The notes: generated from the letters alone by a model not told the origin. A DNA stretch of 11,000 bases from Promethearchaeota archaeon (GCA_019057975.1 JAHLWJ010000138.1:1-11000), one strand, 5' to 3'; shown: positions 1-6,759, counted from the first letter of the stretch. Translations and numbers: made by a program.

Positions 1-2
1 AT

Positions 3-656
3 ATATTAGGTTCTATTAATAAGATAAAACGAAAAGAAAAAAAACAATATGGCGACATTTTATCGCATTCCAGTAATTCACTCTATTATCTTTCTCGCAG
101 TGCTTATTCTATAATTATTAATGACAATTATCTATGGACAAATTGTTTTTCTATGCTTTTTGGTAATGCCTATAGATCTTTTATTAAAGAAACGTTAGAG
201 AATTTAGCTAATTTAGGTCACTTAGATAAGCATAGTAGAGATGAAGAGGAAATAGGTAAAATTTCCATAATTATCCTACAAAACTTATCTAAATCGAAAG
301 AGGTTATCGAAAAAATAAATAGATCATACCTGAATTTATTTAAACTTAAAGCTATAATAATTAAAGATTTTGAAATAATTCCCCGATTCAATTCACAGGA
401 AAAAATTGATAAAATACAACCAATTTCAGTTAAAGATATCAAACTTGATTTGTTGATAGATTCTTTAACGAAAAAAAACGAGAACTATGAAAACGTTTTT
501 AAAAAATTATTCCGAATATCTAATATTACCCAAGTTCAGGATACCTACTCAATTCCATATCGTAAATTTATAGGTTCGATTATATATCTTCTTCATAATA
601 AAACCGTTCAAATTGAGGATTATTATGGTTCATGTATATTGTTTAAAAGGTACTAA
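3..656 (+). CDS. Unrecognised protein, 3' part; gene runs in from the left edge
   Basis: The reading frame is open from base 3 to the TAA at 654-656, so about 217 residues are visible and the true start lies outside the window. The first in-frame ATG is at 153, but the 50 codons before it read like ordinary protein (for example YGDILSHSSNSLYYLSRSAY), so starting there would cut the protein short. I recognise no family. The visible part is rich in Lys, Ile, Asn and Leu, mostly predicted helical, with no signal peptide, no obvious membrane segment and no nuclease or nucleotide-binding motif. It ends three bases before a perfect palindrome and converges on the HEPN-type gene at 674-1243. Its position at the edge of a defence island is the only hint to its role. 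That it is a real gene is fairly safe; its function is unknown. Confidence 0.65.
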   Translation: MLGSINKIKRKEKKQYGDILSHSSNSLYYLSRSAYSIIINDNYLWTNCFSMLFGNAYRSFIKETLENLANLGHLDKHSRDEEEIGKISIIILQNLSKSKEVIEKINRSYLNLFKLKAIIIKDFEIIPRFNSQEKIDKIQPISVKDIKLDLLIDSLTKKNENYENVFKKLFRISNITQVQDTYSIPYRKFIGSIIYLLHNKTVQIEDYYGSCILFKRY

Positions 657-658
657 GT

Positions 659-683
659 ACTTACCTAAAAATTTTAGGTAAGT
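659..683. terminator. Perfect palindrome between convergent genes, probable bidirectional terminator
   Basis: Two exactly complementary 12-base arms (acttacctaaaa and ttttaggtaagt) flank a single central base at 671. The palindrome lies two bases after the stop of the left gene and covers the stop codon (674-676) of the minus-strand HEPN-type gene. As RNA it would form a stem with an A/U-rich tip, read in both directions, and each strand has a short U run. A bidirectional transcription end between convergent genes fits best. A protein-binding dyad or an insertion-site relic is possible. Confidence 0.55.
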
Positions 684-1243
684 TGCTGCAAAATGTTAGT
701 TAAAATCTCATTGCCAATATGAACCAATTTTTTATTTCGTTCTCCTTGAGACCCCATTAGTTCAGGCTTATCACCATGAAATAAATTGCATCTAATCTGG
801 TAAAGTATCCTCATTATTGCATCCAATTTATGAAAATTATTATTCCCATCTTGCTTACAATAATCTTTTTTTTTGCAATGAGAGCATATATTAGAATTAA
901 GTTGAAATTCCTTTCTCAAATAGAGGGTTGCTAATCTCACATACTTATTGGGTTGTGCATCGTTTCTCCCGTCCCCTACACATTCAAGAGCCACTATTTT
1001 TTTCGATAAAGATTCTATATTATCATTCCATAGATTTCCAAATTTTTTTCCAAAATCTATAACTCGACATACCTCCTTTTCGTTTCTACTGCATGCATTA
1101 TATAAAGGGTTAATAAGACTCCATTGTAAAAAAAAACCATAATAATAGTTTGGATATGCTTTCTTGTATTTAATATAGTGATTAATTACTTCTAATGCTT
1201 CTTCTCCTTCATCACGATTTAAGAAAATTACTCTTCTTGACAT
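674..1243 (-). CDS. HEPN-domain protein, probable ribonuclease toxin
   Basis: This intact 189-residue protein carries the HEPN hallmark R-x4-H near its C-terminus: R151-CNLF-H156, followed by G157 (IRCNLFHGDK). An N-terminal helical segment with W41 and N45-P-L-Y48 resembles the conserved W...N.LY helix seen in many HEPN families, possibly near the pEK499_p136 type. HEPN proteins of this form are usually metal-independent RNases acting as toxins or abortive-infection effectors. Unusual is a C120-x2-C123-x5-C129 cluster in the middle, which might bind a metal. The ATG at 1243 has no clear Shine-Dalgarno motif. A TATA-like box lies about 85 bases upstream. No MNT nucleotidyltransferase antitoxin is next to it, so it may act alone or with the unknown convergent gene. 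The HEPN call is good; the exact substrate is unknown. Confidence 0.75.
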   Translation of the reverse strand: MSRRVIFLNRDEGEEALEVINHYIKYKKAYPNYYYGFFLQWSLINPLYNACSRNEKEVCRVIDFGKKFGNLWNDNIESLSKKIVALECVGDGRNDAQPNKYVRLATLYLRKEFQLNSNICSHCKKKDYCKQDGNNNFHKLDAIMRILYQIRCNLFHGDKPELMGSQGERNKKLVHIGNEILTNILQQLT

Positions 1244-1326
1244 AAAACTGCTTCTTAGGTTAATATTTGTATTAAATAATTCTCATTCTAATGATAAATT
1301 ATGTCTTTGGATTTTAATACTTATTA

Positions 1327-1337
1327 TATATATAAAA
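1327..1337 (-). promoter_or_regulatory. TATA-like box for the minus-strand HEPN gene
   Basis: On the minus strand this reads ttttatatata, the usual shape of an archaeal TATA box. If initiation is about 25 bases downstream, the leader would be near 55-60 bases before the ATG at 1243. The surroundings are so AT-rich that chance matches are common, so this is only a candidate. Confidence 0.3.
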
Positions 1338-1373
1338 TTAATATAAAATAAATTATTATCAAATAAAGGTTCG

Positions 1374-1391
1374 TGATGATCTACATCATCA
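1374..1391. repeat. Small inverted repeat, 7-bp arms with a 4-base loop
   Basis: The arms tgatgat (1374-1380) and atcatca (1385-1391) are exact reverse complements around ctac. An outer G/T position (1373/1392) could add a wobble pair in RNA. The element stands out because it is relatively G/C-containing within a very AT-rich gap between divergent genes. It could be an operator for a dimeric repressor or an RNA hairpin on a leader. No regulator is identified. Confidence 0.35.
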
Positions 1392-1693
1392 TTCCAATAA
1401 TTAAATTTCTCGGATAAAAATATCTTATTTTATTGATCTTTTCTATCATATGTGAACACTTTGCATTTTTACCATAATAATATTTTTTTTATTTAAGTTA
1501 GCTATAGAATTCAGTAAATATAAATCGAGTCTAGATTTAGGTTTATTAGTTCATTTATTTATCTCCTTTCGAAATATCTTTTTCAATAAATCATCTGAAA
1601 TCTTTAATGAGATACTCCAATTAATAAATATAATTATCTTCCAAATAACGTCGATATGTGTAATCAATTAAGTTAAATATTTTTAAATTGCAT

Positions 1694-1706
1694 AAAAAAT
1701 ATATAT
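1694..1706 (+). promoter_or_regulatory. TATA-like box upstream of the TIR-like gene
   Basis: The stretch aaaaaatatatat lies about 70 bases before the ATG at 1775. An archaeal start about 25 bases downstream would give a leader of roughly 45 bases, which includes a weak Shine-Dalgarno-like aggg (1764-1767) placed seven bases before the ATG. Low specificity in AT-rich DNA makes this tentative. Confidence 0.3.
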
Positions 1707-1774
1707 GTTATTAACAATTTTGTGATTGTGATAATAGTTTTTTACAAATTAATCAATAGATTCAGGGATATTAT

Positions 1775-3019
1775 ATGAATAGATATATCTGCCCATGGTC
1801 TCCAAATGCAACTTGTAATACAAAACTTTTTAGCGATCATAATAGTGCATTTATTATAGGTTCGAATGCTGATGATAGGAGAGAATATATTGAAATAATA
1901 AAGAATGCTTTAAAAGAATTTAACTTGGAACCTAATTTTGCATTAGATTTAAATCAATATAATGGAAAACATGCATTTTGTACTAATATATGCAGTCAAA
2001 TTAGAAAATCAAGAGTTATTGTTGTTGATCTATCGGGACATTTTAGATGTGTTTGTGATAAATGTCAAAAGACAGAAAATCAATTAAGTGTTAATATATA
2101 CTGGGAATATGGGTATGCAGCCGCTTTAGAGAAAGACCCAATTATATTGTGTGATGAAAATCAAACATTACCCTTTGATATAGCAGACAAACATGCTGAA
2201 TTTTACAACAAGGCAAATTTGAAGGAAAAATTAAGAACTTTAATAAAATACAAATTAGATACACCAATACCAAGAAAGAAATTTCAAGTCCTAACCAAAG
2301 TCATTCCTAATAATTATCAGAAGATAATCGATACAAACAAACAAGAACTTTATGAAAAGACCAAAGATAACGATCTAAAGGTAATTTTCAGTTTCTTTCC
2401 GTGGGAATTTTATAAGGATCTCTTTCCATTGGATAATCATATGAAAGTTTTTCTTGAAAGAAAAATACCTCTGGAAGTCAAGCGTGAATATCCAATATTT
2501 CGAGATTTTAAACAGTTTGAAATAACCCAAGATTATTTCATATCTACTTCTGATTTTAAATGGATAGGGAATAATCTTTTAATATCGAGTAATGGCATTA
2601 TAATATATGAAATTTGTGTAAATGGAAATGAAGCTCAATTTTATGGATATAAATATAAGCACTTTCCTATCAAGGAAATTTTGAATAATTTCTTAGGTTT
2701 TCTTGGTTATATTCATGGTATTTATGAATATGTTAGTTTTGAGGATTTTTTAATAATATCATTAGAGATAGAGAATATTTCTGATTATTATTTGTTTAAA
2801 GAATTAAAATATGAACCCGCTATGAGTCCAGAAATCGCTAAGTTCAAACAACCGAACATAAAAAAAATCATGAAATCTTATAGAATTCAAGAATTGAACA
2901 AACCCGATCAGAAATTAAGAATCGCTAGAGATCTATTTAATCCAGTTTTAAGAGCTTTTGGAAGGATCAATCTGCCAGTATATGATGATTTTATAGAGTA
3001 TTATAATAGAATAAATTAA
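1775..3019 (+). CDS. TIR-like / nucleoside 2-deoxyribosyltransferase-like protein with unknown C-terminal domain
   Basis: A 414-residue protein. Residues about 20-160 show the TIR/nucleoside-deoxyribosyltransferase-like fold pattern: strand FIIGS (26-30), then C69-x3-C73 before SRVIVVDLSG (79-88), then NIYWEYGYAAALEKD (107-121) with Asn107 and Glu111 in the usual ligand/catalytic positions, then PIILCDE and PFDIA (133-137). Related domains cleave N-glycosidic bonds of nucleotides or NAD and are common in anti-phage effectors. Cysteines are unusually many: C6 and C14 at the N-terminus, C69, C73, C126, and a C92-x-C94-x2-C97 insertion just before the Asn/Glu strand, suggesting a bound metal or redox control. 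Residues about 170-414 form a second mixed alpha/beta region that I do not recognise, perhaps a sensor. The ATG has a weak aggg seven bases upstream. It leads a run of same-strand genes. The fold call is likely; the reaction is inferred. Confidence 0.75.
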   Translation: MNRYICPWSPNATCNTKLFSDHNSAFIIGSNADDRREYIEIIKNALKEFNLEPNFALDLNQYNGKHAFCTNICSQIRKSRVIVVDLSGHFRCVCDKCQKTENQLSVNIYWEYGYAAALEKDPIILCDENQTLPFDIADKHAEFYNKANLKEKLRTLIKYKLDTPIPRKKFQVLTKVIPNNYQKIIDTNKQELYEKTKDNDLKVIFSFFPWEFYKDLFPLDNHMKVFLERKIPLEVKREYPIFRDFKQFEITQDYFISTSDFKWIGNNLLISSNGIIIYEICVNGNEAQFYGYKYKHFPIKEILNNFLGFLGYIHGIYEYVSFEDFLIISLEIENISDYYLFKELKYEPAMSPEIAKFKQPNIKKIMKSYRIQELNKPDQKLRIARDLFNPVLRAFGRINLPVYDDFIEYYNRIN

Positions 3020-3097
3020 TTATATTTCTTTTTAGATTTAGGACCTCTGATCATGTTTATTATACTAAAGATTTTATATTTTAATTAAAACAAAAAT

Positions 3098-4258
3098 ATG
3101 AGAATTCGTTTTAAAATGAAAGCACATAATTATCTTTTTAGAATTTCATGCTTGGAATTATATTATCCCATTATCATTAATAATGATATTTGCATTATTC
3201 CTAACTCTGATAACATGGGAGATGAAATTGACCCCAATCTAACTTATATTGACTTTAATTCTGACTCTTTTTCTTATTTATTAATACAGAGTGAAATTCC
3301 AATAAACAGAGAAGAATTAGAGAATCTTGCAAAGAAAGCAATCTCGATGTTTATAATCCTTATTTTAAATCCTTTATATTTAGAAGAGTTTTATCATTTT
3401 AAGCATGAGTAAGGTAATTTTTCGCTTGTTGAGGCCTCAATTAAACCATTTGAAGAACCGGATTTAAAAAAAAAGAGGAATTATCTTCACGGGAGGTTGG
3501 GAGTTTACCCCTTTAATAAAATAGCAGGGAATTTATTTAAAAAAATATCAGAAAATCCCATATCCGATTCATTATATTCAATTATAATGGAATACATCGC
3601 ATCCTATAAAGAACCATTGATCGAAATAAGCGGTACGATTGCGTGGAATGTATTAGAACACATTGCCTCAAGATATTGGGACAGAAAAGATAAAAAAAAA
3701 TTGTACATCATCAGGGAAGAAAAGCTTAACGATTATATCGAATTTTTAGACACTAATGCAAATCAATTTATTGAAGATAATATCGATAAGGAAGATGATG
3801 TCATACTTGATCTTCCTGATTATAAGGAAAATTATAAAAATTTTTTGAAGAGAACAATTACCAGAGATATTATTAGATTTTCTCCAGTAAAATTCCGTAT
3901 ATATAGGATGTTTGAGGAAGAAAAGATCCCTTATAAGTCTAATAAAGAATTGATAAAAGACATGTATAACATCCGAATTGATAGGTATCATTACAGTCTT
4001 AATATAGTAGAGATTCAACAAAAAAGAGGAATAAATCCCATTGATGTTATAGTGAAGTTCAGACCGTTTCTGTATCGTAAGATCTTAGAGTTTTTAGGAT
4101 TTATTGATGAATTTTTCTTTTCTGATTTGGGGCATTTAATTAACAAAGAAGAGCTCTTAGAGATTCCAAATATATTGGAGTGGAAACCAGACATTCCTAC
4201 TAAATTGGATAAATTTAAATTAACTCAAAAAATAAAGTCATTAAATATGGATGGTTAA
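3098..4258 (+). pseudogene. HEPN-type protein gene interrupted by one in-frame TAA
   Basis: One reading frame runs from ATG 3098 to TAA 4256-4258, broken only by TAA at 3410-3412. The 28 codons after that stop (3413-3496) stay open and read like protein (GNFSLVEASIKPFEEP and KKKRNYLHGR), joining directly to the downstream part, so two separate genes are unlikely. The upstream part is 104 residues, with a hydrophobic FIILILNPLY stretch near its end. The downstream part has a HEPN-like helix (GTIAWNVLEHIASRYW) and the motif R-x4-H in YNIRIDRYHY (Arg codon at 3974, His at 3989), resembling Apea-type HEPN RNases. A TTG at 3497 behind a purine-rich gggagg could in principle restart translation, but the spacing is too short. 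It lies 78 bases after the TIR-like gene and 28 before the Mrr-like gene. It is most likely a recently silenced toxin; readthrough or a sequence error are alternatives. Confidence 0.7.
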
Positions 4259-4286
4259 CTATAATTACTAAAGATTGTAGTTTTAA

Positions 4287-4589
4287 ATGGTGAATCATTT
4301 GGCAAAGAAGAAACCTAAAGGATGGCAAGCTTACGAGAAGAAAACCGCCGAAGACCATAGAGGAAAACATGTAGGAGGTCCCGGTAAAGAAGACTACAAG
4401 AGGGGGAAGATAAAAGGAGAAGTTAAATTCAGAAAAAACAAAGTAACGAAGCCTGACCTCCAAGAATTGTTTAAAAAAGGTATATCTGAAGTAGAAAGCG
4501 TAGCTGGATTCACGAAACCTGCCATCGAATATAAGGAGAGATACCATAAGAAAAAGAAATTGTTTCAGCAAGGGAAAGAAGTCAAGTAA
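4287..4589 (+). CDS. Stand-alone Mrr-like PD-(D/E)XK nuclease, 100 residues
   Basis: A short, very basic protein whose core resembles the Mrr catalytic fold: D36 in KEDYKRG, then E45-V-K47 (GEVKFRK), then VTKPDLQELFKKG and GFTKPAIEY (74-82). In Mrr-type restriction enzymes the equivalent order is D, then (Q/E)-x-K, then a VxxPDVQE-like helix and a GFTxxAIEY segment. Here there are no extra DNA-recognition domains, so it is either a minimal nuclease or needs a partner. An in-frame TAA directly precedes the ATG at 4287, which fixes the upstream limit; GTG 4290 and TTG 4299 are alternative starts, and no Shine-Dalgarno motif is seen. G+C is about 40% over 4321-4560 by hand count, well above neighbours, suggesting separate acquisition. 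It follows the broken HEPN gene by 28 bases. The Mrr-like call is probable; cleavage of modified DNA is inferred from the family. Confidence 0.7.
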   Translation: MVNHLAKKKPKGWQAYEKKTAEDHRGKHVGGPGKEDYKRGKIKGEVKFRKNKVTKPDLQELFKKGISEVESVAGFTKPAIEYKERYHKKKKLFQQGKEVK

Positions 4590-4806
4590 GAAGAAAATAT
4601 AAATTTTGATGATATTTTTCGTACTTTTATGTCAGCATTTAAAACATTTAGTACTGAGATCTTTTCAAAATCTATTCCTCAATAAAATAAATGAGAATTA
4701 AATCTTCATAATTCAAAAAAGATTCAATATCCATAGGTTTATTCAAAAAATCTATGATCTGTAACAACACTCAAAAAAAATAATTAATTAAATGAAGGAG
4801 GATAGG
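4590..4806. other. 217-bp spacer between Mrr-like and WYL-like genes
   Basis: AT-rich and without an open frame worth reporting. It begins with several T runs (4615-4619, 4624-4628) that could end transcription of the Mrr-like gene, and it probably contains a promoter for the WYL-like gene, although no single TATA-like site stands out. Confidence 0.4.
4797..4801 (+). promoter_or_regulatory. Strong Shine-Dalgarno motif that decides the WYL-like start
   Basis: GGAGG, within aaggaggat, sits five bases before the ATG at 4807. An in-frame ATG at 4792 lies upstream of and reads through this motif, so 4807 is the better start. This is the only strong ribosome binding site I see in the window. Confidence 0.6.
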
Positions 4807-5136
4807 ATGTTATCTAAAAATGTAGAAATAATCAAAAAAGCGATGGATGAGAGAAGATCTATAAGCGTTTATTATGGTAGATATTTCCGAAAACTTTCTC
4901 CCTACGAACTGGGCACAAAAATAGGAATATATCAATGTCTTTTTTATCAATATGGGGGTAAAAGTAGTAAAAGTATCATTAATGGTAAAAGCAGGAGTAA
5001 TTGGAGATGTTTAAAATTAAATAAGTTAGATCAAATCCAAATTTTGGATGAGCCACTCCATAAACCAGATATAATCACTCATAAAAGACCAAATTATTGT
5101 GTTGATTATATAATTAAACAAATAAATATAGAATAA
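4807..5136 (+). CDS. Small WYL-like domain protein
   Basis: A 109-residue protein starting at ATG 4807 (114 if the upstream ATG 4792 were used). The pattern KKAMDERRSISVYYGRYFR, SPYELGTKIG, CLFYQYGGKSS and NWRCLKLNKLDQIQILDE matches the SH3-like barrel of WYL-related proteins, where a basic/aromatic surface binds nucleic acid or nucleotide ligands. WYL domains often switch phage-defence systems on and off. Here there is no helix-turn-helix part, so it would act as a ligand sensor or accessory subunit rather than a repressor by itself. The C-terminal tail (KRPNYCVDYIIKQINIE) fits the small stand-alone version of the family. It is flanked by the Mrr-like nuclease upstream and the broken HEPN gene 58 bases downstream. 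The fold call is probable; its partner is unknown. Confidence 0.65.
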   Translation: MLSKNVEIIKKAMDERRSISVYYGRYFRKLSPYELGTKIGIYQCLFYQYGGKSSKSIINGKSRSNWRCLKLNKLDQIQILDEPLHKPDIITHKRPNYCVDYIIKQINIE

Positions 5137-5194
5137 GATAAAGATTCATACTCAAATAAAAATCTTATAAAACTAAAAAATAAATAGCACTAAT

Positions 5195-6469
5195 ATGATT
5201 GACAAAGAATTAAGAGATAAAGTCAAAAGGATTTTCTTAGGTTTGGAGGTTTTCAAACCTGAAAGTTTAAAAAATAGAGATAATAAAGTTATTAGAAATA
5301 TTTTAGTTAAGATGTATGATCCCCCCGCTTATATTGTAAAAAATATAATGATTAATATTTTAAATTTACCTAATTTTGGAAGAGAAGATAAAGTCTTATA
5401 GCATACTTATTTCAAATTTCGTAATCATTATTTTAAGATTAGGGATTATAAGTTTGGGACGTGGACTTTAGAAGGTTTAATAGATAATGAAGATATAATT
5501 AAGGAGCCTTTAAAAATTGGAGATATAATACATTATAGGTTACAAATTAAAGAAGATTCAAACATCTATAAAACTGCACTTATTTTAAAAAAGAAGATCA
5601 AAATAGCTTCAACATTATATAACAATTATTTTAAAAAAGAGATGTTGGATAAGAAAAAAATTGAAAATTATTATCTTCTCAGTTCATATAATAAATTGTT
5701 AAATATATATGAATTCTTTAAAAACAAATTGGAAAAGTCAATTAAGGATCTTGAAAAATTTAAAGAGAAAAGAAAAAATGAAGAATTTAAAGGTAGTTTT
5801 AGGATATTTGTTGAGAAGGAAATAGAGGTAATGGGTATAAAAAGCAAGGTTCTAATTATAGAAGAATCAAATGAAAAGATTATGCTTAGAAGAGCTAATT
5901 CAAATTATACATTCGCCCTAATCTCCATATTTTTCTCTCTTTTGGAATTTATTTTAGAATCGTTCTATTTATTTGGTCCAAGACCAAAAGAATTTATTAA
6001 TTTTAAAAAAGAAAGATGGTATGATAAATTTAAGATTGTATTCCCAATAAATACAAATAAAAAGCTTAAAAAAATCTATGATAATCTATGACAAATAAAA
6101 AAACAATATAGAAATCCCCTTATCCATGGACTAACAGGAGATATTAATTTACTAATTCCACTTCCTGGAACAGGTCTTGTTCCATTATCCTACGAATATT
6201 TAACAGATAATGTGGCATTTGGACTTACTGAAATTTCATTAAAAAGTTGTTATAAAATTAAAGAAGAATTTGAATCTTTCTTGAATTTACTAAATAACAA
6301 GGAGCCTTATAAATATTATCTCCTTTATTTCGAATTTGAATTTCCAATACCGATAAATAAAAATGAAATCCTAAAGATTAAAAATCAAATGACGAGTTAT
6401 GATGACTTCAAAGAAGAATTAATTGATCGTGTCAAATATGAAGATATGATTAGGAATCGAGAATTCTGA
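5195..6469 (+). pseudogene. HEPN-type protein gene interrupted by in-frame TAG and TGA
   Basis: One frame of 424 codons runs from ATG 5195 to TGA 6467-6469, broken only by TAG at 5399-5401 and TGA at 6089-6091. The 80 codons after the first stop (for example RDYKFGTWTLEGLIDNED and LKIGDIIHYRLQIKED) and the 40 after the second read like protein and keep frame. Just seven codons past the TGA is a textbook HEPN motif, QYRNPLIHG (R-x4-H; Arg codon 6110, His codon 6125), so ending at the TGA would remove the catalytic site. Before it, around 5920-6010, is a hydrophobic segment (FALISIFFSLLEFILESF) followed by FGPRPKEF, likely a HEPN helix rather than a membrane span. The start at 5195 lacks a ribosome binding site, so the real start is uncertain. 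Silenced RNase toxin is the best reading; readthrough or consensus error are possible. Confidence 0.7.
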
Positions 6470-6516
6470 AAGTAAATTAAAATTTAAAACAATTATTTGA
6501 TTTCACCAAAAGTTGA

Positions 6517-6645
6517 CTTTTTTTGCTCTTCGGCGACGATTTGTTGCATTCTTCTAAAGAAGAAGCATTTGTTAAGGGTGATTTTGTTAGTACTGGATTT
6601 CTAAGTAGGGCGTTCTTTTTACACCAATATGTTAAATCTTATTAG
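6517..6645 (+). pseudogene. Possible gene remnant of unknown identity
   Basis: After a TGA at 6514, the plus frame is open for 42 codons to TAG 6643 and reads protein-like (LFGDDLLHSSKEEAFVKG and DFVSTGFLSRAFFLHQY), with no start codon context or ribosome site. The opposite strand is also open here and offers a short C-terminal-looking reading (MQQIVAEEQKKSTFGEIK, then stop). I cannot tell which strand, if any, was coding. The locally higher G+C and lack of stops are the reason for listing it. It does not resemble its neighbours. Confidence 0.25.
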
Positions 6646-6740
6646 TAAATTAAGACACTCTTTCAGATTTTTTATTTAAATACATATAGTTCTTTAATTA
6701 AGTAATTCTACTAAAAAAATTACGATCTTTAATAGTCATA

Positions 6741-6759
6741 GATTAACAGATTGTTAATC
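6741..6759. promoter_or_regulatory. 8-bp-arm dyad upstream of the type IIG gene, candidate operator
   Basis: gattaaca (6741-6748) and tgttaatc (6752-6759) are exact reverse complements with the spacer gat. The total length of 19 bases fits a site for a dimeric helix-turn-helix protein such as the controller proteins of restriction-modification genes. No such controller is encoded in the window. The element sits about 150 bases before the type IIG start and upstream of the TATA-like candidates. Confidence 0.4.

Larger units (their letters stand above)
1244..1774. other. 531-bp AT-rich divergent intergenic region
   Basis: This gap separates the minus-strand HEPN-type gene from the plus-strand TIR-like gene and should hold both promoters. 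I see TATA-like stretches near each gene, one small hairpin (1374-1391) and a run of eight T (1483-1490). The only open stretch of note is a 38-codon minus-strand frame (1551-1667, TTG start, no ribosome binding site), which I do not accept as a gene. No tRNA, repeat array or insertion-sequence end was found. Confidence 0.6.

Noticed and set aside
948..1142. 64-codon plus-strand frame inside the HEPN gene
   Set aside because: Antisense to the recognised minus-strand HEPN coding sequence.
1551..1667. 38-codon minus-strand open frame in the divergent gap (TTG start)
   Set aside because: No ribosome binding site, weak start, low-complexity Ile/Lys content; open length is not surprising here.
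1859..1870. ggttcgaat resembling a tRNA T-loop
   Set aside because: Lies within the TIR-like coding frame and no acceptor or anticodon stem can be built around it.
3020..3097. Continuation of the TIR-like gene into the next frame
   Set aside because: The same frame is open for 22 codons after the TAA but has another TAA at 3086-3088 and no protein-like content; treated as spacer.
3746..4021. 91-codon minus-strand frame inside the broken HEPN gene
   Set aside because: Antisense shadow; the plus strand has the R-x4-H motif and coherent protein features.
4215..4571. 118-codon minus-strand frame opposite the Mrr-like gene
   Set aside because: Shadow of a recognised plus-strand gene; Phe/Leu/Ser-rich content typical of antisense reading of Lys/Glu codons.
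5920..5985. Hydrophobic segment as a transmembrane helix in the broken HEPN gene
   Set aside because: It holds Glu residues and sits where HEPN proteins have a buried helix; no second span or signal is present.
5195..6469. Recoding by selenocysteine (TGA) or pyrrolysine (TAG)
   Set aside because: Both stops occur in the same gene and a TAA occurs in the neighbouring HEPN gene, so no single recoding system explains all; no obvious SECIS-like hairpin was seen, although this was checked by eye only.
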